Positions 12,329 to 25,430 of a DNA stretch of 64,000 nucleotides are shown in pieces. Below the pieces are notes generated by a model. The model did not search any database and was not told where the DNA came from. It worked only from the letters and a program-made list of their open reading frames with translations. Numbering within the stretch: position 1 is the stretch's first letter; each line of letters starts with the position of its first letter. Source of the DNA: Adineta steineri (lineage: Eukaryota > Rotifera > Eurotatoria > Adinetida > Adinetidae); the NCBI GenBank assembly GCA_905250115.1, contig CAJNOI010000018.1, forward strand, positions 310,001 to 374,000. Direction: 5' to 3'. The position numbers were made by a program, and so were the translations under genes.

Positions 12329-15300
12329 CGTCGAACTATAACATAGTAAACGAAGAGAGAGAGAGAAAAAAAAGGAATAAAAACCAACAAAGAATACTAG
12401 TAACAGCCGCTATACTAATTTACACTGGAATACAATGGATTTTACGTGTATAATAAGCGTTACCAATGAACTATATGTTTTGTTTCTAACTAAAATCTTT
12501 GGCTTCATTATTGTATGTTCATTAAGAAGGCACACAGACACATATTTGTTGGACGATGTATAGTAAAAATAAAATGCATTGATAATCTTTATGTTCTGAT
12601 CGATTTCATTTCATTTTCTCATACACGTATGTATATATATTCCTAATACATACAGATGATACACCAAAGACGTTCGTTCGAATATTTTTATACGATTAAA
12701 ATTTATTATCTTATTGTAAAAGATCAAATAATTTCTTTTTCAATAAATCAATCATTTTTAACGAGACAAATATGTTACAATAATGTACTATTTTTCTATC
12801 TTTGATCTGAATAATTATCTTTGTTTTATTTTTGTAAGTAAATATGAACAAAAGCATTCGTCTCATTTATTACTTTCAAGTTTGTTATTGTATCATTTAA
12901 TGATAATGTCATAATATATCTACATTTTCCAATAGAATATATTATATATGTCCTTTGTAAATAATACCGAATGAGGTGAGAGAAAGAAAGTGTGTATCAT
13001 TTTTCATTCAACACAACTGATCAACAGTATATCTTACTCGAACTGTTCGATTCATTAACAGTCCAATTTTCGTACACTATATATACATACTTAAATCTTT
13101 TCAAATATTTAAAATGAAGAATTTTATAAAATACATTTATATATATATATATAAATAAATAAAAACGAAAAAGCTACTAAAAAAGTAAAACGAACAGCTT
13201 TCTTTGTATTTCTCCTTATTTAGTGGCTTGCCATTGAAAATCTTTTATGTCAATAGGAACAATTGTTTGTATGATGAATACTATATAATGTAACATATAG
13301 CATTCTCTTTATATTTGCATGAGTAGTCATTCACTCACTCACTCACTCACTACCTCTTTTTTTTTATTCATTGTTGTTTTTTATGAAATAGCTACTTGAA
13401 AAATTTGCAGCAAAAGAAAAAGCAATAGCCATGAGCAATACAATAAGCTATCTTATACCTTGTCTTCTATAATACCGAACATGATGTTGCTGTTGTTTTT
13501 TTTCTTGTAAAAATATATATATATTATATCTATGGAAGATAAATACGATATACAATCATATATAAATAAACTAGAAATGTATGACGTATACGTCATAAGT
13601 AAATACATCATATACTATTAATAGTGAAAGGCAGAAAAATGAAAACGTATCGATCTGTTAGGCAGACAAATAAGTGAAATCATTGCATGCCGTTTTATGT
13701 TTTCTCTCCTTTTACTAGTGCAAATTAAAAACGAAAAGAAACGAAGAAAGAAAGAAAGAAGAAAAAAAAAGAAAAAGTGGTCAAATGAAGAAGATACGAA
13801 ATAAACATATCATCATTATCATCGTTATCATGTCACGCGACAACGAAGTCAGAAAAGAAAAGGACACTGTTCTTACATAATCACAGTCAAAGGTTGCTAT
13901 CTTTTTTGTATAGATTTCTCATTTATCCTTGAGTAATGACTAATGATTGAATTAGTATCTTTAACAGAAAGAAATATAGCCTTGATTACAAGGAATCATT
14001 TGATCGATACAATCAAGTTGTCAAACGTATCATAATATTGATGTAATGACGTGTCTAGTCTCTCTGCCATATTCTTACGTAAATTGTTTAGCTGGTAGAA
14101 TGCTGAATAAGAACAAAAAGAAGGGAGAATGATTTTATTTCAATATGTTATATTAGATGATTTTTTATATATGTCGATGAAGAAGTCCTTGTATTTCTAT
14201 TCGAATAAACCATAGAATAAGCTTTAATAGAAAGAGGAAAGAGAATAAAATAGTAAGATTTGATCGTTTAGATCCGTAGTATAATCTAAACTTACCGATG
14301 TAAATACTTTTTCGATGTAATAATGTTTAACTAAGAGTTGAGCGGATTATTCATGACCTGTCGACTTTATCCAAAAAGAACAATAAGAAAAAATTAATCT
14401 TTGTCGGTAATGAATGAAATGATATCGGGATCAACGTTCGGCTCGTGTTCATCGATAAGAATGTGTTGAGGTGTCTGTCTGTTTGCATAGTGCCCATATA
14501 TGAACGTATGAATGAATACTATCAAATGCATGAGTATCAGCCCACAAGATGCTATTCAATTTCGTTTCTATGTAATAGAGGGCAATACGTATGAGAAAAA
14601 ATTGCAACACACCAAAGAAAAAAGTAAATGACTAGTTGGCGATTGTCATAGTAATATTGACCATTGAGGTAGTAAGATGACGCGTGCATAAAATGACATA
14701 CAGAAGTGTGTAGGTAAGTATATATATATAAAGGAATCGAACAAACATAATATGAAAAGTAGTAAAAATATGATTGAATATTTTAAGAGTGTCTATGTGC
14801 TGGAAGTAATTGAACATAAAAGTAAATACAAAATCACGAAGAAAGGTCATCCATATATAATGTTTGAATTAAATAAGATAAAGAAAAGTGTGTATCGATT
14901 TTTATGCATATATACAATGTAACAAAGTATTTATCAATCAATAATCAGGAAAGATAATCAAATGAAAAAAACAGGTAAACATAGAAAAATTTAATTTACG
15001 TTACATATCAGTGCGGATGTGGGTGTGAGTATCGTTTTTATTATTCTTCATCCACCCTTGAGATGCGATAAGTGCAAAATAAATAGAATTCGTCTCTGTT
15101 TAAAAAACTACTAATAAATTCATGCCATTAAGGCTGAATGTCTCTTCCAAGGAGCATTACGTATATCTCAAGAAAAAAAAAATAAACTAATCTCTATTCT
15201 TGTAATCACCTTCTTCTCATACTCATAAAAAAGCCCCTCGATCGAATTAAGGTTAATCGAAAAAAAAATTACTATAACCAGTAACATTTGATAATAATGC

Positions 15301-15523
15301 TTGTAAATGATTGAATAGTGAACAAATCAATTGATCAGTTTATGGGTTTTGGTTGTTGTGCTTATCATCCTTACCATTTCTATATAATGTTTGATCACAA
15401 CCAATACTCCTCACTATCAATAATCCATCATGAATCAAAGAAAGAAAAAGAAATGATTCTATCTTTAGTATGGAAATTAAAAGAAAATCAAATGAAAAAA
15501 AATGTTTAACAAAAAAGTTCAAT
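12329..15523. other. 3.2-kb noncoding tract
   Basis: No convincing gene on either strand. It contains an AT run near 13138-13152 and about five TCAC units near 13331-13350. It separates the 5' end of the coiled-coil gene from the 3' end of the PM20D1-like gene, so it probably holds the former's promoter. Confidence 0.55.
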
Positions 15524-17320
15524 TTAAATTTCTGATCTTAAAGTTGTATCAGGTATGTGTTCAAGTTGATTGTTAAGAATAAGATGAAAATAAAAATTTA
15601 ATCCACGTTGCATATCAGTATGTTTTATACGTTCATTATCACCATGAAGACGACTTAAATCCTCATGACGATAGATAAATGGAGAAAATCGATATATATT
15701 TTTTGTTAAATTTGTATATGATTTACTATCTGTACCACCTAACATTAGAGCAGGTACAACAATAATTGGCTCACTATCTTGTATAAATGTTTGACGTATA
15801 GTTTGTTCAAGAATACGATATGGATAAATATTTTTTCCATGTGGTGATATTGGTGAGGGTTCATCACATTGCTTGACATGAGCTACAAGACGATCATCAT
15901 TTATTATTTGGCGATTAAATTTAAGAATTTTTTGACATGAATCAGCTGGATGTAAACGATCTAAATAGAATAAAGAAAGAATTAAGAAATATTTATTTTT
16001 TTCTTGTGATTATTTTCTTACGATTAACAGTCGCTGAAGCTGATGTTGGTAAAATATTATCTTTTTCTCCACCAGAAATATGTGTTACTGCTGTTGTTGT
16101 ACGTTGCATAGCATCTGTTGCTGGTTTACGAGATAGAACCCATTGAATAACAGGACTAAATAACCACATATTACTCATAGCTAATCGTAATGGAAACGAT
16201 AAATAAGGTGTTACACCAAGGAAAACACCCATTTCAGGTCCACGACCAAATTGTGATGGTTGCGGTGTACTTTCAAGTTTATCAACACCACGAGCTAATA
16301 TACCAATTGCCGTTGGTGCTGATGGCATACTTGAATGACCTGGAGCAATATCAATACGATATTCAATAGTTACGCAACCTTTTTCAGCAACTCCAATCAT
16401 TGCAAGAGGATTTTTAAGAGTTGGAAATGCATCTTCTAGAATAATAGTTCCTTCATCCAGTATAAATTCAAATTGACCATTATGTCCAAACGGTTGTTTA
16501 GAAAGATAATGAGCAATACCAGCAGCACCTGATAAACTTACTTCTTCATTATGTGTTAAAGCTACATAAAATGTTCGAGATGGTTGACCATAAACATTTA
16601 AATATTCCTATACATACAAAGACATGAAATTTAATATAAAAGAAGTTTCAATAGGATATTTAAGTTGAGCTGAGCAGAGCATTTAATTTATCATCCATAT
16701 CCCTTTTATTAGCTACCGTTTTTTTTCTACAACATCAAACAACTATCATACCTTAACAGCTTCCATCATAGTAAAAAGATTTCCTCTAAAGTTATTTATA
16801 ATAATTTATAATTTAAAACCTATTCACTTTTCATTTACTTGTCATCCAGTGTACCACGTGCATAAACAAATTCTTCATCTGAATAACCATCAAATGGTGG
16901 ATATTTCCAATGTTCTAAATTTCCAGCTGGTACAACATCCATGTGAGCAGATAAAAGAAATGGTTTTAATTTTGAATTCTTTCCTTGAATAGAATATAAT
17001 AATGAATATTCAGCAATACTATGTACTTGAACAAATTTGGAATATTCTTTTGTTAAACCATGATAATGTTTTCGAATAAAATCTCGACATTTTTTTATTT
17101 CATCGAAATTTTGGTTATGTTCATCGTAGGATATTGTTTGAAATTGAAGTAATGTTTGAAAAGTTTTAAGACGTTGATGATCAAAATTTAAAGAATGATT
17201 ATCAATTGATGATGAACATGGTTTAAATATATCTTTATCGGGTTTAAATACCACATACGTACGATAAAGAAGAATAGAAAAAAATATTAGCAATACAATC
17301 ACTAATTTTTGCCAAAACAT
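15524..17320 (-). CDS. PM20D1: PM20D1-like M20 metallopeptidase (N-acyl amino acid synthase/hydrolase)
   Basis: Four minus-strand exons (17320-16839, 16785-16752, 16607-16022, 15960-15524) join in frame to about 512 residues. Human PM20D1 is about 500. An N-terminal hydrophobic segment (LVIVLLIFFSILLY) acts as signal anchor. M20 zinc and catalytic motifs follow: LLSAHMDVVPA (His and Asp), ARGTLDDKG (bridging Asp), HNEEVS (catalytic Glu) and LDEG. GHSSMP lies in the dimerisation region, and GGTDS plus LHGDNE near the C-terminus match PM20D1. The family condenses fatty acids with amino acids, or hydrolyses the products, outside the cell or in the secretory pathway. The glycines that usually follow the EE pair read SLSG here. 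An upstream in-frame ATG at 17341 is possible, but 17320 places the anchor at the usual position. Confidence 0.9.
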
Positions 17321-18515
17321 ATCTTGAATAAAGAAAAACACAAAGTTAGCAAAACAATTATTCTAGAAGCTATCTATCCCCCAATTAGCATTACGTTTGC
17401 TTCTGAATTTGACTTTTAAAACTGTTAATACTTGTAAGTTTTCATGTCTTATTATTAGAATGTAGGATAAATAAATTTATTTCGATAGAGATATTACATT
17501 TATCTATACAGACAAATCGATAGTAGAGTGTATGAATATTATATAATATATTTTGAAGGTTTTCTCTTTCGTTCTAGTATATATTCATCTATAGTATTAC
17601 ATGAAATATTTTTCTAAATTATATATCGTAAACTTATGAGAAAAAAAAGTAGTCTATGTGCATTGTTCCGAATCCTAATGGCATTTTTATTCTTTACATT
17701 AGTTGATATTTATATTAGTTTGATTTTAATAGAATAACAACAACAACAACAACAACCGTATAAACGAATGTTACTATGATTCACCTTTACTTCTAAGTTT
17801 TTATTTACTTCTGTTGTCCTTTGAATAAAAATAGAAAATTTATATGTACATACAGTTTGTAATTCGAGAGATTTATATATACTAACCTCTAAACTGAATT
17901 AGTGGTAAAATAAAACGACAGTGAGAGTAAATAATGCATACATATAAGTGTATCTTCAGAATAGAAAACAACTATGACCGATTGCGTAATGTGCAATAGT
18001 GTTGGAGAGAGATGAAACGAATAAAAAAAAAGAACGAGTAAAGAAATACGAGAAGGTAATGGTAACATTTTTTTGTGACGTTTGATTTAAATAGAGAAGA
18101 ATAAGAAGAAAGATGCGTGAGCCATTTTTACATTGATATATAAATAGTAGAAATCATACACCATAGAGCTTATTTATTTTATCATATTTTTTTTATAACG
18201 GAGGTGTATTATTAATGATTATATTTTGGTCGTTCTTTCAAAGTAAATATTAATCAGCTCCACATAAATATATGCAATTTTATGTTTTTTTGTTTCTTTC
18301 ATTTTTTCTCTTCGGTTAAACATGTCTTCATACCTTCATTTCTATATGAAATAAATCCACATTTTTTTCTATCGCTTATTCAAAAAGTCTATTCTTCTGA
18401 CAAAATAGTTAAAATCATTTTTTAATTTCTTTTTAGTGATCAAAATGAAATTATTTATTATTGATCAAAACGATTTATTATCATTAATAATTTATATGTC
18501 TTCTATTTTATTCTA
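17321..18515. other. 1.2-kb noncoding interval
   Basis: This lies between two divergently oriented genes. Apart from a CAA run near 17739-17756 I see nothing specific. It presumably contains the PM20D1-like promoter. Confidence 0.5.
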
Positions 18516-19001
18516 ATGGTGAGATATGTCACAATGAAACGTATAACACAAATTCTCGCTTCGATTTTCTTCGTTATTACAGTTGTAACTATTTATTTCG
18601 GATTTGATTTCGCAATCAATAATGCTATTTCAAATAAAAATTCTTCCAATAATCGTTCTATTCATAATCATGATCATCACCATGCTCACGATAATCCAAT
18701 TGATGCTATTAAAATCACAAAAAGACGTTCCGTATCACCACCTCTACCATCTCATTCAAAGAAATCTAATGGAACTATGAAAGATCATAACGAACACGAA
18801 CAACATAGTTTAAATAATGAACACCGTCTACACAAAAAGAAAAATTCTCAAGCAGCGCTTCATGTTAAACCTGGTAGTTTTCATAAAGGTAAAACAGGTG
18901 TAAAACTTAATAAGCCACGAAAATCTACTAGAGTACAACGAAAACGTTTAACAACAACAACGCTACCTCAACATCGTCTTGACAATAAACAAAAGGTTTA
19001 A
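18516..19001 (+). CDS. Small cationic signal-anchor protein, hypothetical
   Basis: A single open frame of 161 residues. The N-terminus has a clear hydrophobic segment (ILASIFFVITVVTIYFGFDF) that could be a signal peptide or anchor. The rest is hydrophilic and basic, with a His-rich patch (HNHDHHHAHD) and many Lys/Arg. It ends shortly before the 3' end of the threonyl-tRNA synthetase gene on the other strand. I recognise no family. The orderly layout (signal segment, then low-complexity basic tail) argues for a real gene, but no intron or homology supports it. The start could be at 18516 or at the ATG at 18534. Confidence 0.45.
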   Translation: MVRYVTMKRITQILASIFFVITVVTIYFGFDFAINNAISNKNSSNNRSIHNHDHHHAHDNPIDAIKITKRRSVSPPLPSHSKKSNGTMKDHNEHEQHSLNNEHRLHKKKNSQAALHVKPGSFHKGKTGVKLNKPRKSTRVQRKRLTTTTLPQHRLDNKQKV

Positions 19002-19169
19002 TTATTCAAATTAAATAAAAGAATAAGACAAATAAATATATCAATGACCCGTTTATTGAATGTTTAGTATGAATGACGGAAAAGTAAAGAAAAAGAAAAC
19101 AAAACACAAAACCCAAAACGGAGTTAGATCTTCATTCAAATTAAAATAAAAGAAAAAAAGTTCTTGTAT

Positions 19170-22100
19170 TTATTGTTGCGGTTCATCGTGACCTTCAGAA
19201 AGTTTTGCAGTTTCTAATTTTGATGTTGCTCCTGCAACATTACTATCTACTGCGGAACCAGCAAATTCATCCTCAGCATGATTTGTACGTGTTTCAGCTA
19301 GTTCTTTAAAACGTTTAATAACGTCATCGATTGAAAATTCACCATGTTGTTTATTGTCACGTGTACGAATATTAATTGTACCATTTGTTCCTTCTTTTTC
19401 ACCAACAACTAGAATAAAACAATTCTATAATATTATGATCGAGTTATTTTAAAATGATATATTACCGCCAATAAAATTATATTGAGCAAGTTGATTATTT
19501 CGAATTTTTTTATTTAATGTTGTACCATGATCTAAATCACATTCAACTTGAAAACCAGCAGCCCAAAATTTCTTTTGAAGGTCTTGAGCATAAGTATCTA
19601 ATGATGGACCAACAGGTACAATCGCCATTTGACGTGGTGATAACCAGAAAGGCCTATATAAAAATAAATCTTCTTTTTTAACAATGAAATGGCCAATAAG
19701 GATTCATTATAGAATTTGTATATGTAAATTAGATAGTCAAAGAAGAGAATCTGTTTGGCACTATTGTTCTGAGTGAATTTTAATTTTTCTATTGAATACA
19801 TACCATTTTCCACCAAATGATTCTGTGAGAATAGCGATCATACGTTCAATTGAACCTAGCATAGCTCGATGAATAATAACTGGTGTGTTAAGTGTACCTT
19901 GTTCCTCTCTAAATAGAAGAAATTTATATATTTTTTGTCATTTTTTGTTTCTTTACGTTTGATATTGAAGTTGAAAACGTAATGGTAATTGAAAATCAAG
20001 TTGAATTGTTGCACATTGATAAGCACGTTTCAAAGCATCTCGAATTGTAATATCAATTTTGGGTCCATAAAACGCACCATCACCTGGATTAAGACTCCAT
20101 GGAGCACCAAATGACTTAAGTGCTAATTCAAGTTGACCTTCAGCACGATTCCATGTTTCAACTTCACCCAAAAATTTATCAGGTCTTGTTGATAATTTTA
20201 ATTCAAATGTAAAACCAAATATACCATAAACATGCTTTAAGAAATCTAAACAACTTTCAATTTCATCTTTTATCTAAACATTGATAAAGATATTTTTCAA
20301 AAGAAAATTATTTATAAAAAAAAACATTTCTTACCTGTGATTGAGTACAAAATATATGGGCATCATCTTGTTGAAATCGTCGTACACGTGTAAGACCAGT
20401 TAAAGCTCCTGAAGCTTCATTACGATGTAAAACACCAAAATCAGCCATACGTAATGGTAATTCTCTCCATGAACGAAGACGTGATGAAAACATAAGACTA
20501 ATAAAAATAAATAAATTTATGTATTTTTACAAGGAAATTTTTCTTTCTTTACCAATGTCCTGGACAATTCATTGGTTTAAGTGCAAAAGTTTCCTTTTCA
20601 ATTTCGATTTTAAACATATCGTCCTAATTAAAAATGAAATATACAAGAGAAGGAAAAATAAATTTTGACTTTACTGAATAATGATCCCAATGTCCAGATG
20701 TTTTCCATAATTTTGAATTGTACATATTTGGTGAAATAACTTCTTGATAACCACGTTTACGATATTCACCCTAATAAAAGAAAATTGTCTTAAATTAACA
20801 TATAGTAATTTAAACATACTCGGATAAATTCAATAAGTTTATTATAAATAAGTGCTCCTTTGGGATAAAAGAAACATGAACCAGGACTCATTTCATGAAA
20901 GAAGAAGAGTTCTTGTTCGACACCAATTTTTCGATGATTTCGTTTTGCTGCTTCTTCTTGAATAAATTTCCATTCTTTAAGTTGTTTTGCATCGGGAAAT
21001 GAAATTCCATATATCCGTTGTAAGGTTTCACGTGTTTGATCACCTTCCCAATATGTTGATGAATTCTATATGATAAAAACTTTTTAAGAGAAAAAAACAA
21101 TTTTCCTTTCCTACTTTTGTAACTGCAAAAGCTTTAACTTTTCCTGTATGACGAATATGTGGACCACGGCAAAGATCAATTAATGGACCACATCTAAATA
21201 TTTCAAATAAGAATATTATACTTTTTGAAATTTATTTATATTTTACCGATAAACAGTTGTTGTAGGTGTATGAACTTTTTCATTAAGAATACGAACTTTA
21301 AATGGATTATACTAATAAAAAATGCCTGTTATGAAAAAGAAGAATTATTAATATTGATTTCTTACTCCAAATAAACGTAATAGATCTTCTTTGGAAATTT
21401 CTAATCGTTCAAATGGTTGTTCTTCTTTAGTAATTCGTTTCATTGTCTTTTCGATTTGTTCATAATCAAGACCTGATACCGTTCTATTTTATTATTAGAT
21501 TAAATAGGAAAATTTTTGTATTAATGTAAAACAACAAAAAAATATTTTCTCTTACCGATTTTCAAGATACATATCATAATAGAAACCTTGTTCAATGGGT
21601 GGTCCATAACATAAACAACCGCCATAACATAATTCCATTGCTTCACCCATAATATGAGCTGTTGAATGCCAAAATACTTGTTTTCCTTGTTCATCATCAA
21701 ATTTAATTAATTGTAATGTTGAATCTTTTTCAAATGGTCGATCAAGATCCCATAATTCATCATTAACTTTTGCAATAACAGTTGCAGCTGCTAATCCTTG
21801 ACTAAATATTTTTTTTAAAAAGAAATATATGAGCAGTAATAATTTAAATAAACTTACCTAATGCCCATAGCAATGTCATTTGGTGTTGTTTTCCAAGATT
21901 TACCAGGTAATGCTTTTCCATCAGGTAAAGTTATTGTAATATCAACTTGTGGTTGTGATGCAACATGATTTTGATATTTAGTTTTTAATTCTTCCCAGAT
22001 TTTAATACGATGATTGATATATTCTGGTGGTGGATTTAACTAAAGGAATTCAATAAAATATTCGATTATTTTTATATATTTATTTCATACTTCTGTAAGT

Positions 22101-22380
22101 GTTGATTTTTTTTCTGGTTCAGCCATGTATTTTTGTTGAATTTTTTGCCAAGATTTATTAAGCTAATAAAATAAAATAGTTTCTCAAAAAACAATATAAA
22201 TATTTGACATACTGTTAATGAAATCGAAAATGATCGAGTTTGAATACGATGGAGTTGATACCCAAATATTGAAAACCGAGGAGCAAGAATCGTTGTGATA
22301 GATCTGAAATAATATTGTTATATATATACACACGTCAATTTAAATCTGTTATTATGAAAGATTATAAGAGCGCATAGCAT
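19170..22380 (-). CDS. TARS1: Threonyl-tRNA synthetase
   Basis: Fifteen well-supported minus-strand exons join in frame: 22303-22213, 22162-22091, 22039-21858, 21801-21556, 21483-21366, 21311-21247, 21193-21115, 21065-20820, 20770-20675, 20623-20553, 20497-20335, 20273-19957, 19908-19804, 19653-19466 and 19408-19170. The order is TGS domain ([18 protein letters not shown]), editing domain with HSTAH and CRGPH zinc-site motifs, then the class II core with MNCPGH, motif 2 ([13 protein letters not shown]) and motif 3 ([10 protein letters not shown]), then the anticodon-binding domain. It charges tRNA-Thr with threonine. The first exon encodes an Arg-rich, presequence-like stretch, while MAEPEKK in the next exon resembles a cytosolic start. 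The very first ATG (22380, with a 30-nt intron) is tentative. The C-terminus extends about 40 residues past the usual end. Confidence 0.93.
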
Positions 22381-23370
22381 GCAAGGATATTTTAGGCTAC
22401 ACTACAGAATTTTAGTGATAAACTACGTAAATAGCTCACGCAAAATTACTTCATAGTATTGCTAATATTGCTGTTAAACATTGCGTCATCTTTTTATTTT
22501 TTGGAAGAAGAAGCAAACAGAGTCAAATTATTTTTGTATACTCGAAGTAAAATACTAAAAATAGAAATAAAAATAAAATCAATTTATCCTTCGATATGCT
22601 ATAATGGTTTGTTTAAAGTCCAGAAGATTTTCTCGACAAAGAATTAATTTTATGATTACCAATCAAACTTTGATCAAAATATACACTGACATCTATTCTC
22701 TTATTTATTAAAGTGGCTGATATATGTAGTCGCATAGATCATATATTTCCTTATAGAAAAAAAAATAAGAGTGATCCGTTGCCATTATTATCGATATATT
22801 TATAAATATATATATATATATGAATGAATCGTAACTTTTTGATACAGTTGAGATGAAAACCTGAAAGTAGGCTTAAACTAATTCTGAGTAATACATTTTA
22901 TATCTATTTTACATAACAAAAATTTTCCAACACTTTATCATATATTAACTAAGATTATTCAGAAAATATCTTTTCCTTGGTATATCTCCATATAGAATAC
23001 GATTTTTTGATAGTATATAAACGTTATAACTCAGCAACTTAAAGGTTTAGAGTACCATAATTTTACATAGCAATAGAACGTTCAAAAATTATTCAACAGG
23101 ATAGAAACTAATAGTAAAATTTAGTTAAAATTTCATTTGTACCAAAAGGTAACAATTAACTCATATACATAAAGGAATGCAAATATCTACTAAAATAATA
23201 TAACAATACACAAAAAGAAAACAAAATTAAAAAATAAAACACCATATTAAATAACAAACAATAATTCTTTAATTCTAATCATTTCTAATCATTCTTGTAA
23301 ATCTCAACATGAGAAATATTGAAATCATTGTATTAATGAGATTTTCTACTTTATTATTTTGTAATAAATA
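22381..23370. other. Noncoding interval between ThrRS and SLC33A1
   Basis: About 1 kb of AT-rich sequence with no supported exon. It holds the 5' region of the threonyl-tRNA synthetase gene and the 3' flank of the transporter gene. Confidence 0.5.
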
Positions 23371-25430
23371 TTATGTAGTAATCATTGTTGTTGCCGTTGC
23401 ATTCTCATTATCTTCAATCATTTTACTTTTTCGACGATGCATTCGTACTAACCATGCACTAAGTGGTAAACTTTGTAAATGCATTAATGTTTTATATTGC
23501 CATATAAGCCAAAAAATTCCAAATATAGTACATAAAGCTACTTCAACGTAATACGAATCAATATATGGTTCACAAACACCTTCTAACCTTGTACATTCTT
23601 TTTCTGCGATTTTTGTTCCACATCGTTTATTACCTATTGAACATGTTTTCCATGTTAAATAATCACCTGCATAAAGAGCAGCTGTCGAAATCCAATGATT
23701 ACCTGCGGAAAAAAAATCGATAGAAATCATGTCTAATTTTGTTAATGATATAAATTTTACCAAAATTTGCTAATGTATTAAGCAATGTCATATATGTTCC
23801 ACCGATTTTTGGATCACTAATTTTAGCAAAAAAAGCCATTAGAGAAACAAACATATTGTAGACTGCTATTTGATGTATACTATATACAATAATAGCGATT
23901 AAATAATAATACCAAGGAAATGATTTATCAGTATTTTGAAATGGTGGTGTATAATAAACAAATACAGCTAGTACTATACCAAATAATAGTCTATAAAGAA
24001 AAATAATCATAATAATTATTTATTAAGAATTATTTACCGAAATGGATAAGATATAATGAGAATATTTAATGGTTTTGGTCCAGTTGTATATTTAGCTATA
24101 AAGAATGGTAAAATAATTTGTAATGGCATCAATGGTATTGATAAAAAAGCTATAGCATCTTTTGTAACACCACGTTCAGTTAACTCTAATCCAGTCATTG
24201 CATCTGTTGCAACAAAACCTATCTAGACAAAAAACAAGATATAATCAAAACAAATTTTCGATAGATTTATATCATACTTTAAGTGTTAATAAAATAAGTG
24301 CTGTACGTCGAACTGCTGATAAACGAAAAACTTTTATAAGAACTTTATATGTTTCCATAAGGCCAAAATATTGTTCATCTGAATCAGAACTTTTATCAAT
24401 TTCATGTTTGAAAAAAGCAATTAATGTTGTTGATATTATAAAAGATATTCCCCAGAAAAGAAAAAAATCTATGAAAATACAATTTTTAATCTTTCAAAGA
24501 ATTTTATATATATTATTTTACGAGGTATGGTAACTAATCCAGTTGATTGTTCTTGCAAATTTAATGGTTTTCGTATATAATTATTTGCAAAATCTTTTGA
24601 TTCAAGTCCAAGGAAAACAACTCTACCTATACAGATTCCAGCTGTTTGTCCAACAGAATTGCATGTACTTGCCCAACCAACATTTTCTCTATCATCAAAA
24701 AAAATTTTCTAATTAAAATATATGTACACCTGATCTACCTTGAAAGCATTGAAAGTGCCCAACCATCAACAGCAATATCTTGTGTAGCAGCAAGAAATGA
24801 TAAACCAAAAAATATCGATGTCAACAAATAAACAGCTAAACATATACAAAAAAATGTATTTGAATAGAAATGGATATTATTTTAATAGTTACGTAATTGA
24901 CTATTTGGTGTTGTTTTTATTAAATTTAATATATTAGTAATATAAAATGAAAATATAATCATAACAAGTCCAATAAGTAATTGAACTGGTATTAACCATG
25001 ATTTTCTTCGACCGAATTTTTTAAAATAAATTGAATCGACAAGTGGTGCCCAAAGAAGTTTAAGACTAAATGGCCAAAACGCAAATGAAAATGTTGCTTG
25101 TTGGGACCAATTAGCACCATATGTTTGAATAATTAAAGGTAATGCTGCAGCTAAACCAAGTGGAATACCTTGTAGTAAATAAAGAAATATTAAAAGACAT
25201 ATATTGACTTTATCTTTTCTCCAATTGCTTTTTTTCGGTGTCGATGGTATTGTTAATGATGATGATGATTTACTATTTACAATTTCATTTTCAGATGAGG
25301 ATGAAAAAATAGGAATATCAACTGTTGAGTTCGTTTCAATAAATGGTTGACTTTGACTTTCATTTTCTTCGTTTTTATTTTCTTTCTTTTTTAACCGATA
25401 TCGAAATTCCATTCTCAAATAATCATACAA
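23371..25430 (-). CDS. SLC33A1: Acetyl-CoA transporter (SLC33A1/AT-1 family)
   Basis: Seven minus-strand exons (25430-24893, 24835-24739, 24688-24522, 24468-24278, 24222-24038, 23990-23761, 23702-23371) join in frame to about 579 residues. Human SLC33A1 is about 549. A polar Ser-rich N-terminal tail is followed by about twelve membrane segments. Several stretches match SLC33A1 closely: LLQGIPLGLAAALPLI, FWPFSLKLLWAPLVD, FGRRKSWL, AATQDIAVDGWALS and ISDPKIGGTYMTLLNTLAN. A Cys-containing luminal loop precedes the last helix. The family moves acetyl-CoA into the ER lumen for acetylation of lysines and gangliosides. The start could be the ATG at 25430 or the second in-frame ATG at about 25412. 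Confidence 0.93.
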
